Below, in pieces: positions 18,280-24,558 of a stretch of DNA of 24,624 nucleotides (its first letter is position 1; each line of letters begins with the position of its first letter). The stretch is from Lachnospiraceae bacterium. GTDB taxonomy: Bacteria > Bacillota > Clostridia > Lachnospirales > Lachnospiraceae. The notes under the pieces are model-generated. The model had not been told where the DNA came from. It saw nothing but the letters and a program-made list of their open reading frames with translations, and did no database searches. The stretch is from contig JAEEKC010000053.1 of assembly GCA_016282215.1 (NCBI GenBank), positions 1 through 24,624 of the forward strand, given 5' to 3'. Position numbers and translations under genes: made by a program.

Positions 18280-19137
18280 TCATTCATAGTCTCCTTCGAA
18301 TACGGTGACACCCGGACCGGTCATGTAGATCACATTCTTTTCGCGGTCCCACTCGATCTCGATCTTGCCGCCGAGAACTTCCACGGTCACTTTATTTTCG
18401 GTTTTTCCATTTAAGATACAGGCAACTGCCGTCGCGCAGCAGCCGGTGCCGCAGGCCAGGGTCTCGCCGCTGCCCCGCTCCCAGACGCGCATTTTCACAT
18501 AGCCTTTGTCGATCACCTGTACGAATTCGGTATTGATGCGGTTCGGGAATGCTTCGTGGTTTTCAAACTTCGGTCCGATGCTTTCAATGGGAAGGCTGTC
18601 CGTATCCTCGATAAAAACCACCGCATGGGGATTTCCCATGGAAACACAGGTGACGTGATAATCGTTTCCGTCCACTTCGATGGGGGCGTCAACGACGCTT
18701 TCTGCGGGATCCACGAAAAAATATTTCGGAGATACCGGGACTTTTTCTGCCTCAAGGATCGGAGAGCCCATGTCCACCCGCAGGGTTTTTGCCCTGCCTT
18801 CCTCTTCTTCCACAACTGTCAGATGTTTGACGGCGCCGAAGCTTTCCACCGTAAATTCTTTGCCCTTGGTCATGCCATGGTCATAAACATATTTGCCGAC
18901 GCAGCGGATCCCGTTGCCGCACATCTCTGCCCGGCTTCCGTCTCCGTTATACATTTCCATTTCAAAATCCGCGATGTCCGAGGGATTGATGAAGATCAGA
19001 CCGTCGCTTCCCACACCGAAGTGCCGGTCGCTGATACGGCGGGCAAGGTCGGATTTTTCGTCCTTTGCGATCTGTTCCTCAAAGCCGTTGACATAGACGT
19101 AGTCGTTGCCGCAGCCTTGCATTTTCGTAAATTTCAT
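18280..19137 (-). CDS. dapF: Diaminopimelate epimerase
   Basis: The 285-residue protein is a full-length DapF, the cofactor-independent cytosolic epimerase that turns LL- into meso-diaminopimelate for peptidoglycan cross-linking and lysine synthesis. The two catalytic cysteines are visible in their motifs: Cys73 in EMCGNGIRCVGKY and Cys229 in ETLACGTGCCATAVA. The N-terminal FTKMQGCGNDYVYV with Asn11 and the GNPHAVVF segment (168-175) are also typical. The ATG at 19137 has a GGGAGG site close upstream. It is the first gene of a dapF-dapL unit; the promoter should lie in the repeat-rich spacer 19138-19358, but I cannot identify it with confidence. Confidence 0.96.
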   Translation of the reverse strand: MKFTKMQGCGNDYVYVNGFEEQIAKDEKSDLARRISDRHFGVGSDGLIFINPSDIADFEMEMYNGDGSRAEMCGNGIRCVGKYVYDHGMTKGKEFTVESFGAVKHLTVVEEEEGRAKTLRVDMGSPILEAEKVPVSPKYFFVDPAESVVDAPIEVDGNDYHVTCVSMGNPHAVVFIEDTDSLPIESIGPKFENHEAFPNRINTEFVQVIDKGYVKMRVWERGSGETLACGTGCCATAVACILNGKTENKVTVEVLGGKIEIEWDREKNVIYMTGPGVTVFEGDYE

Positions 19138-19180
19138 GGTTTCCTCCCGTTTGCGATTCGTATGTTTCGGCTACCAGACA

Positions 19181-19283
19181 GCCCCTCATCCGTCAGCTTC
19201 GCTGACAGCCGTCTCGCCTTCCGGCTCGGTCCATGCAGGGCAAGCGCCACCGGCGCTTTGCAACCCCAATGGGGGAAGCCTTT
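19181..19283. repeat. Interspersed palindromic intergenic repeat
   Basis: On the plus strand the element begins GCCCCTCATCCGTCAGC, contains the perfect hairpin GTCAGCTTCGCTGAC, and ends near CCCCAATGGGGGAAGCC, itself a hairpin. An extra middle part (about 19211-19260) holds another palindromic stretch, GCGCCACCGGCGC. The end motifs resemble a short intergenic repeat that I recall as common in Clostridia, with an insert between its halves. It lies in the dapF 5' region. The family assignment is from memory. Confidence 0.6.
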
Positions 19284-19291
19284 GTCTACAC

Positions 19292-19373
19292 TATCGCAAT
19301 GCATATTATTTCACACTCTTTACGTTACCGCATCGCATATTACTTCACACAGTCTTTATTACCGCATCGCCAG
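19292..19373. repeat. 34-bp tandem direct repeat reaching into the 3' end of the ANTAR gene
   Basis: Two full copies begin at 19292 and 19326 and a partial third at 19360. They share T-A-C/T-CGCA-T/A-CGC/TGC-ATATTA-C/T-TTCACAC, with a 34-base period. The third partial copy, starting TACCGCATCGC, is the antisense of the last codons of the ANTAR gene, so the array seems to have grown from the end of that gene into the spacer. Confidence 0.75.
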
Positions 19374-19901
19374 GATCATCTGCGCCATCTCCACGAAGGA
19401 TGTAGAAGCATCCATGCTCCGTTTCTGTATATAGCGGTGCGCCTCTTTTTCGCTCATGTTGTTGCGGCTCATGAGCAGCGCCTTGGCTTCGTTGATCAGC
19501 GCCTCTTCCTGCGGGCTGCGTTTCTTCGGCACAGCCTTCTTTTTACGGCGCTCTAAAGTAAGGCCTCCCATCATCAGTTCCACCGTACCCACCAGGTCAT
19601 GCACCTGGAAGGGCATTTCCAGTGATACGATATCCTCATCACTGCGCTCGGCAAGCACTCTTCCCGAAGCCAGCAGGAGCAGCTTAAAATCCCGGGGCAG
19701 ATCCTCCGCAAGCTGCGAATAGATCATATCGGGCAGTTTATAGCCGCTGATGACCAGACCCATTTCCATAAAATCCGCATTGGAGATGGCCTGCGCACCT
19801 GAGGAGACCGCAACGATTTCCGAAAAGCCATTTTGCACCAGAAGGTTTTTAATTGTCTTCGCATCCTGCAGCTTTGGCAGGGCAACAATGATTCCGGGCA
19901 T
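19359..19901 (-). CDS. ANTAR-domain RNA-binding antiterminator with degenerate receiver (NitR-like)
   Basis: The 180-residue protein has an N-terminal receiver-like domain (about 1-115) and a C-terminal ANTAR domain (about 130-178: LINEAKALLMSRNNMSEKEA, then QKRSMD and AQMIL). ANTAR proteins bind paired hairpins in leader RNA and prevent termination. The receiver lacks the phosphate-accepting Asp: the strand reads MGLVISGYKLPDM, with Gly where Asp is expected, and the N-terminal acidic pair is absent, so phosphorylation control is unlikely. The gene starts one base after the glnA stop (TGA-T-ATG) with a weak SD, so it is probably translated with glnA. ANTAR genes directly after glnA are known in Clostridia (NitR) and act on nitrogen genes; the leader of this operon carries a suitable hairpin. 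Confidence 0.88.
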   Translation of the reverse strand: MPGIIVALPKLQDAKTIKNLLVQNGFSEIVAVSSGAQAISNADFMEMGLVISGYKLPDMIYSQLAEDLPRDFKLLLLASGRVLAERSDEDIVSLEMPFQVHDLVGTVELMMGGLTLERRKKKAVPKKRSPQEEALINEAKALLMSRNNMSEKEAHRYIQKRSMDASTSFVEMAQMILAMR

Positions 19902-19902
19902 A

Positions 19903-21180
19903 TCAATACCTGTTCAGATAGTTCTCCAGTTCCCACGCAGTCACTTGCTTTGTATATTCAGCCGCTTCTGCTTTCTTGGCAGCGATATATTTTGCCGCAC
20001 AGCTTTCGCCCAATACTTCCTTTACCAGGGCGTCTTTTTCCATTTCATCGATCGCTTCATTCAAAGACCCCGGCAGATGGGAAACATCCACCTTATGTCC
20101 TTTCACAGGCACAGTCTTTTTCTCAATGCCCTCAAGGCCTGCTGTCAGGATGGCAGCGATGGCCAGATAGGGATTTGCCGCAGAGTCGGGGCTGCGAAGT
20201 TCTACGCTGCCGCCGGTACAGGGCACGCGGATCAGGGGACTTTCCACGGTCAGGTCTTCAAAATCCACGCTGGTGGGCGCGTCAAAGCCGGGCAGCAGCC
20301 GCTTATAGGAATTGACGATCGGATTGGTCAGCGCGCAGATCCCGCGGATATGCTCCAAGATACCGCCGATAAAGTGATAGCCGGTCTCGGACAGGCCTTT
20401 TTCATCATTCGCATCCTCGAACGCATTTTTCCCGTCCTTCATCAGAGTCAGTTTTAAATGCATACCGCTGCCGCTCTCACCGGTCTTGGGCTTGGGCATA
20501 AAGGTTGCATGCAGTCCGTGGCGTTTCGCAATGGTGCGTACCACCATCTTAAAGGTCATGATGTTGTCTGCCGCTTCGAGAGCCTCAGCTGCCGCAAAAT
20601 CCACCTCATGCTGCGCCGGTGCCAGTTCGTGATGGGAAGCGATCACATCAAAGCCCATTTCCTCGAGCGTCAGTACAATATCACGCCTTGCGTTTTCACC
20701 AAGGTCCAGCGGGCCCAGATCCAGATAACCTGCCTGCTCATGGGACAGGGTGGTGGGCAGTCCGTTTTCATCGGTATGGAATAAGAAAAACTCGCATTCC
20801 GGCTCAACCATCAGGGAAAAGCCCTGTTCTTTTGCTTTCTCGATGGCTTTTTTCAGAATAAACCTGGGATCATCCGAGAAGGGCTGTCCGTCCCTGGTAT
20901 GAACATCACAGATCAGCCTTGCTACTTTTCCGTGCTGGGGACGCCATGGAAAGATGGCAAAAGTTGCCGGATCCGGGTACAGGAACATATCCGCCCTTTC
21001 GATGGCGGAAAAGCCGCTGATGGAGTATCCGTCAAACATGAAGGAATTATCCAGCGCCTTTGGCAGACGCGAAGAAGTGATCGCCATGTTTTTCAGATTG
21101 CCCAGAAGGTCCGTAAACTGGAGCCTGATAAATTCCACGTCCTGGTTTTTAACTTCCTCTGTTACCATTTCTTTTGTCAT
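19903..21180 (-). CDS. glnA: Type I glutamine synthetase (glnA-like) with divergent active-site positions
   Basis: The 425-residue cytosolic ligase of the GSI family makes glutamine from glutamate, ammonia and ATP in standard members. The start is placed at ATG 21180, with AAAGG 9 bases upstream and MTKE...DVEFIRLQFTD matching the family N-terminus; a GTG 39 bases upstream is possible. Conserved parts are FDGYSISGF (49-57), E128/E130 in VEPECEFFLF, HHELAPAQHEVDF (183-195), GSGMH with His241, NSYKRLLPG with Arg294, and ELRSPDSAANPYLA (327-340). Departures from the usual pattern are GES for GDN/GIN before GSGMH (Ser236 for Asn), GFDAP for GY/FEAP (Asp300), and TVESPLIR for xNRSPLIR (Glu313 for Arg). 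It has no adenylylation region and is short, like GSI-alpha enzymes. It forms an operon with the ANTAR gene and is controlled by a leader attenuator. Confidence 0.88.
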   Translation of the reverse strand: MTKEMVTEEVKNQDVEFIRLQFTDLLGNLKNMAITSSRLPKALDNSFMFDGYSISGFSAIERADMFLYPDPATFAIFPWRPQHGKVARLICDVHTRDGQPFSDDPRFILKKAIEKAKEQGFSLMVEPECEFFLFHTDENGLPTTLSHEQAGYLDLGPLDLGENARRDIVLTLEEMGFDVIASHHELAPAQHEVDFAAAEALEAADNIMTFKMVVRTIAKRHGLHATFMPKPKTGESGSGMHLKLTLMKDGKNAFEDANDEKGLSETGYHFIGGILEHIRGICALTNPIVNSYKRLLPGFDAPTSVDFEDLTVESPLIRVPCTGGSVELRSPDSAANPYLAIAAILTAGLEGIEKKTVPVKGHKVDVSHLPGSLNEAIDEMEKDALVKEVLGESCAAKYIAAKKAEAAEYTKQVTAWELENYLNRY

Positions 21181-21235
21181 CTTCGTTTTCCTTTCTGTTA
21201 CATTATTGCTACTATTCACAGTAACTCCACGCTAT

Positions 21236-21270
21236 AAAAAAAGGCGCTCCTATCCCGCAGGATGAACGCC
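21236..21270 (-). terminator. Intrinsic terminator (attenuator) in the glnA leader
   Basis: On the minus strand GGCGTTCATCC pairs with GGATAGGAGCGCC (with a two-base bulge) around a short TGCG loop, followed by seven T (21236-21242). It lies between the candidate promoters and the glnA start codon, so it is an attenuator and not an end-of-operon terminator. Read-through would be required to express glnA and the ANTAR gene. Confidence 0.78.
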
Positions 21271-21277
21271 CTTGTTC
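21264..21277 (-). promoter_or_regulatory. Candidate ANTAR-binding hexaloop hairpin overlapping the terminator
   Basis: The RNA GAAC-AAGGGC-GTTC forms a 4-bp stem with a six-base loop that has A at position 1 and G at position 4, the signature described for ANTAR target hairpins. Its loop and 3' arm contain the GGCGTTC strand of the terminator stem, so the two structures exclude each other. That is the arrangement expected of the second hairpin (P2) in ANTAR antitermination. A clear first hairpin (P1) was not found. Confidence 0.5.
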
Positions 21278-21289
21278 CAAACTTCTACC

Positions 21290-21318
21290 ATTGTACACTG
21301 TTGTTATCCTTTTCGCAA
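21290..21318 (-). promoter_or_regulatory. Candidate glnA promoter P1 (proximal)
   Basis: On the minus strand TTGCGA (21313-21318) lies 17 bases from TACAAT (21290-21295). Transcription would begin near 21283, leaving about 6-13 bases before the hexaloop hairpin and no room for a second ANTAR hairpin. The -10 matches consensus at 5 of 6 positions and the -35 at 4 of 6. Confidence 0.45.
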
Positions 21319-21345
21319 GTATATTTTTACTATTCATGGTGTCAA
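21318..21345 (-). promoter_or_regulatory. Candidate glnA promoter P2 (distal), -35 supplied by the inverted-repeat element
   Basis: A perfect TTGACA (21340-21345), inside the end of the inverted-repeat element, lies 16 bases from TATACT (21318-21323). Transcription from here would start near 21311 and would leave about 30 bases upstream of the hexaloop hairpin. It overlaps the -35 of the proximal candidate, so only one of the two may be used at a time. Confidence 0.4.
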
Positions 21346-21432
21346 TGGGGACGGTTCTCTCTGACACCCTTGAGAAACAGGGTGTCACAGAGAACCGTCC
21401 CCGCTTGACACCGAACCTTCCCCATTGACACC
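21338..21432. repeat. Inverted-repeat intergenic element (33-bp arms plus an extra half-unit)
   Basis: Arm one (21338-21369, beginning GGTGTCAATGGGGACGG) and arm two (21380-21412, ending CCGTCCCCGCTTGACACC) are complementary except for two mismatches and one indel, around a 10-base spacer. A degenerate third half-unit, ending CCCCATTGACACC, occupies 21413-21432. The arms resemble a palindromic repeat that I recall from many Firmicute genomes. It begins 12 bases after the histidine kinase stop, so the strong hairpin could also end or protect that mRNA. Confidence 0.75.
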
Positions 21433-21443
21433 TTTTGATACTC

Positions 21444-23996
21444 TTATGTCGGCATGAAGTCCATGATCTCATCATCATCTGCGCTGTCACCCGAGCTTTT
21501 ATAGATCGCCGAAATGCCTTCCGCCAATTCCTTGCACTCCGAGATCACTGACTTATTATTTTGCTCGATATAGGTCTTGTTGCCGTCCTTTGCCGCCTGC
21601 TCAAGTCCTTTTGCCTTTTCGGAAAAAGCCATATGTCCGATCATCTTCGAGGTTGATTTGAGGGCATGCACCACGATCCTGTAATTATCCAGATCACCCT
21701 GTTCGCAGAAGGTCAGCATGCTTTTGCATTTTTCATCTGCTTCATCCACAAACTGCAAAAGAAGGGTTTTGTAAAACTCCGCATCGCCTGCACTGTATTT
21801 CAGCCCGATATCCGTATTAAAACCAAGGGCCGCCAGCCGTTCAAAGTCCGTGATCTTCTCGGCCTGTTCCTGCCGCTGCTGCTCGATCTCTTTCTGCGAG
21901 GGTCCGCCCTGGACCAGATTGGCCCGCACTGCATGCCGGTCTTCCCCATAGGTGATCTTGGAAACGGGAAGCACTCTTTTCAGGACGCGTTCAAGTTCCA
22001 CCAGCTCAACGGGTTTGGAAACAAATCCGTCAAAACCTTCTGCCAGGAACATCTCTTTCGCCGTGCTGACTGCATTGGCAGTCAGGGCCACGATGGGAAT
22101 ATCCATCCTCTTGCGGCTGCCGCCGCCGCGGATATGTTTCATTGCCTCCACGCCGTCCATGCCGGGCATCATATGATCCATAAAGACGATATCAAACTCA
22201 CGCTCTCTGCAAAGGTCAATGGATTCCTGTCCGGATGCCGCGGTGGTCACGATCATGCCATAACGGCCGAAGATATTCCTTGCCACCACAAGGTTCATAG
22301 GCTCATCATCCACAACAAGTGCGCGGACACCATCGCAGTACATGGTTTCGCGAACCTGATCCGGTCCGCCCTTTTCCATATTCAGGACCGTGACCACGGG
22401 GAAACAGTAGAACGGTTTTTCCATGATCCTTGCCCTGGAGTCTTTCGGAAGACGGAAACTGCTGTCTGCCACCACGACCACCATCATGTCGCCGGCCATG
22501 GGTTCTACCAGATCTGCAACGGTTTCGTACTCTTCCTCACCGACAAACAGATGGGTCAGCGTTGTAGAATCCATCAGTTTTTTCAGATCCTTCGCATTGT
22601 CCACGCGATGCATCTGGACGCCGAGTCCCTTGACGATATTGCGAACCATGATGTTATAGTATTCACGCACACTGGGATTTTCGAATTTATCAAAATGCAG
22701 ATAAGCGCCGAGGCAGAGCCTCTCATGCCTTCTGACAGACATACAGCTTGATGGATCCACCACCTTTTGCGGAACGCTGACACGTACCGTCGTGCCTTTG
22801 GACACTTCGCTTTCGACCATCATAAAACCGCCGAGGGCCGATACAAAACCATAGACAATGGACATGCCGATGCCGAGGCCGCCGCCCTGTCTTGCCCTGC
22901 CGGAATCCACCTGATAGAAGCGCTCGGTGATCCGTTCCACCTCTTCGGGCGTCATGCCGATACCGGTATCCGTCACCTCGATCATGAGATTGATTCCGTA
23001 GTCCTGCTCCTCCGGCGCAATGCGTACATAGACGCCGCCTTCCCTGGTATATTTCAGGCCGTTCATGATCAAATGCTTTAAGATCTTACGCAGCTTTGAA
23101 ACATCACTATTCATCATGGCCGGGATGGTCGGATCCACATCAATGACCAGTTCAATATCCGGATCTTTATAAACTCTCAGCTCCGTGACCAGATCGTTGA
23201 GTACGGAAGATAAAATATAATCTTCGTAATTGTTTGCCAGCTTATCTCTGTCGATCTCAGAATAATCCAGGATATCGCTGATCTGCTCTGCCACCCTGCG
23301 GCCGGCATGCTGCACGTCGCTGAGTTTATCGAGCATCACCGGATCCTGTTCACTCTCGATACAAATACCCGTCAGACCGATGACGGCGTTGATGGGCGTC
23401 CTAATCTCATGAGAAACGTTTGCCAGAAAATCATTCAGCCTTTCCGTTGCGTCAGTCAGGTTTTCGATCTCGGTGTCGGATCTGCGGATCACGGCTTCCC
23501 ATTTGCCGATGATCCATTTGGTAATGATACCGATCACTGTAATGACCACACAGTGCAGAGCCGCCCTGGTGATGATCAGGCTGTCAAAGGCATCTCCGTC
23601 TGTGTACATGGTGATCAGTCCATAACCCATGGTAATATAATATACGATCTGGAAAAAAGTGATCAGATGTTTCATGCCCGTGATGGTGATCAGGATCATC
23701 AGAACTGCCGTCACTGCCACAAGGTCAAAGGTGCTGGTCTTATGACTGCCATAGAAGAACAGGTCAAAAACGATCATGGCAGAATAGATCCAGATCCTTG
23801 CAACCGGATTTAAGGAATCCCTGATATGCAAAATCCAGCACATCACAATACCGCCGGCCACGATCACAAGTGGCCAGCGTTCCCAGGATAACAATAATGA
23901 CTCAGCGATCAGAATGACGGAGAATACAGAAAAAGTCAGCAGGATGGTCAGATGTGATGCTTCAAACAGTTCATCTCCGCTTTCCCATTGTTTCAT
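21444..23996 (-). CDS. Membrane hybrid sensor histidine kinase (TM region, HisKA, HATPase, degenerate REC, REC, Hpt)
   Basis: The 850-residue protein starts at ATG 23996 with GAGGGG about 7 bases upstream; the GTG at 24023 lacks a good SD. Residues about 15-165 form roughly six hydrophobic segments with no large extracellular domain. The HisKA H-box is FLANVSHEIRTPINAVIG with His196. The ATPase has the N-box region around Asn312, DTGIGM (343-348) and GGGLGIGMSIV (371-381). A receiver-like segment without a phospho-Asp follows (about 430-545), then a true receiver with VVDDE (Asp563/564), Asp607 in FMDHMMPG and Lys661, and a C-terminal Hpt domain with His777 in VVHALKSTSK. This is a full phosphorelay in one chain; no separate DNA-binding regulator is nearby. 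It lies 23 bases after a carrier-protein gene and is probably co-transcribed with it. Confidence 0.93.
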   Translation of the reverse strand: MKQWESGDELFEASHLTILLTFSVFSVILIAESLLLSWERWPLVIVAGGIVMCWILHIRDSLNPVARIWIYSAMIVFDLFFYGSHKTSTFDLVAVTAVLMILITITGMKHLITFFQIVYYITMGYGLITMYTDGDAFDSLIITRAALHCVVITVIGIITKWIIGKWEAVIRRSDTEIENLTDATERLNDFLANVSHEIRTPINAVIGLTGICIESEQDPVMLDKLSDVQHAGRRVAEQISDILDYSEIDRDKLANNYEDYILSSVLNDLVTELRVYKDPDIELVIDVDPTIPAMMNSDVSKLRKILKHLIMNGLKYTREGGVYVRIAPEEQDYGINLMIEVTDTGIGMTPEEVERITERFYQVDSGRARQGGGLGIGMSIVYGFVSALGGFMMVESEVSKGTTVRVSVPQKVVDPSSCMSVRRHERLCLGAYLHFDKFENPSVREYYNIMVRNIVKGLGVQMHRVDNAKDLKKLMDSTTLTHLFVGEEEYETVADLVEPMAGDMMVVVVADSSFRLPKDSRARIMEKPFYCFPVVTVLNMEKGGPDQVRETMYCDGVRALVVDDEPMNLVVARNIFGRYGMIVTTAASGQESIDLCREREFDIVFMDHMMPGMDGVEAMKHIRGGGSRKRMDIPIVALTANAVSTAKEMFLAEGFDGFVSKPVELVELERVLKRVLPVSKITYGEDRHAVRANLVQGGPSQKEIEQQRQEQAEKITDFERLAALGFNTDIGLKYSAGDAEFYKTLLLQFVDEADEKCKSMLTFCEQGDLDNYRIVVHALKSTSKMIGHMAFSEKAKGLEQAAKDGNKTYIEQNNKSVISECKELAEGISAIYKSSGDSADDDEIMDFMPT

Positions 23997-24019
23997 AGGC
24001 AGATCCCCTCGCGAAAGAC

Positions 24020-24247
24020 TCACTCATCCAGCAGTCTTTCCACCATTTCATGAAGCGCCGCAGCGCTGTTAAAGTTTGCCGGCACCAGTTCTGCCGGAGA
24101 AATGACGATACCGTACTCTTCCTCCAAAGCTGATACCAGGGATATGATGGCAAAAGAATCGAGAATGTTATCATCCACTAACGACTCTTCATTTGCTACG
24201 TCTTCTCCGGGCAGGATTTCTTCCAGGATCTCAATGATTCGTTCCAT
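24020..24247 (-). CDS. Acyl/aminoacyl carrier protein (DltC-like phosphopantetheine carrier)
   Basis: The 75-residue acidic protein has the carrier-protein fold pattern: helix I (MERIIEILEEILP), then LVDDNILDSFAIISLVSALE with Ser31 in the DS motif that would receive the 4'-phosphopantetheine arm, then the acidic helix EEEYGIVI and a C-terminal helix. The ILDSF context looks more like D-alanyl carrier DltC-type proteins than fatty-acid AcpP, which usually has DSL. The start has AAGGAG 6 bases upstream. No adenylation enzyme, MBOAT acyltransferase or ketosynthase is in the window, so the partner is unknown. The neighbour downstream is a hybrid histidine kinase. Confidence 0.85.
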   Translation of the reverse strand: MERIIEILEEILPGEDVANEESLVDDNILDSFAIISLVSALEEEYGIVISPAELVPANFNSAAALHEMVERLLDE

Positions 24248-24558
24248 AATATGCTCCTTATATGAGATTATTTATAACTATTCAGAACCCATTCGCCGGT
24301 GTCAACTACGTTGACACTGTCACGGCATTCGTCAAATGATACATGCAAGCATGATCATTTTCCTCATTGCTCGCGCAAATCGCATATTTTTTGAAAATTC
24401 GCATGGTTCTGAATAGTTACAATTTTACATGGTTTATGTACAGGGCGCAATAGGGTTTTCGTGTTTTTTCCGAAAGCGCGGCGCGGCGCCCACCTCTTTA
24501 CGAAATGGACGCCGTGCGCTTCTACATTTGGGTATCTTATGAAAGGAGTTGTTTGGGT
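24248..24558. other. Gene-free intergenic stretch between the BspA-like fragment and the carrier protein
   Basis: No coding region is visible. The left part is a 145-bp inverted-repeat element (24275-24419). The right part (24420-24558) is GC-rich around 24478-24520 with overlapping GCGC palindromes (GCGCGGCGCGGCGCC) but no T-tract for an intrinsic terminator on the minus strand. A weak promoter candidate on the minus strand has TTGCGC 17 bases before TAAAAT, just outside the element, and would read through it into the carrier gene. Confidence 0.6.
24275..24419. mobile_element. 145-bp MITE-like element with perfect 15-bp terminal inverted repeats
   Basis: TAACTATTCAGAACC (24275-24289) is the exact reverse complement of GGTTCTGAATAGTTA (24405-24419). 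Inside are two smaller palindromes, GTCAACTACGTTGAC and CATGCAAGCATG, and no open frame. I see no clear target-site duplication. It lies in the 5' region of the carrier-protein gene and may form a long hairpin in its leader RNA. It may be a MITE or a structured RNA element; this is undecided. Confidence 0.6.

Noticed and set aside
18556..19434. 292-residue plus-strand open frame over dapF and the spacer
   Set aside because: It is antisense to the dapF coding sequence and has no ribosome site or recognisable domain.
21181..21219. GTG start adding 13 residues to the glutamine synthetase
   Set aside because: A GGAG site exists, but the family N-terminus fits the ATG at 21180, which also has its own ribosome site. 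Not fully excluded.
21666..22751. 361-residue plus-strand open frame
   Set aside because: It lies wholly opposite the receiver and Hpt parts of the histidine kinase, whose motifs are complete; the His/Cys-rich plus-strand composition is typical of an antisense frame.
23997..24023. GTG start of the histidine kinase overlapping the carrier gene stop
   Set aside because: There is no SD-like sequence before the GTG, whereas GAGGGG precedes the ATG at 23996 at normal spacing.
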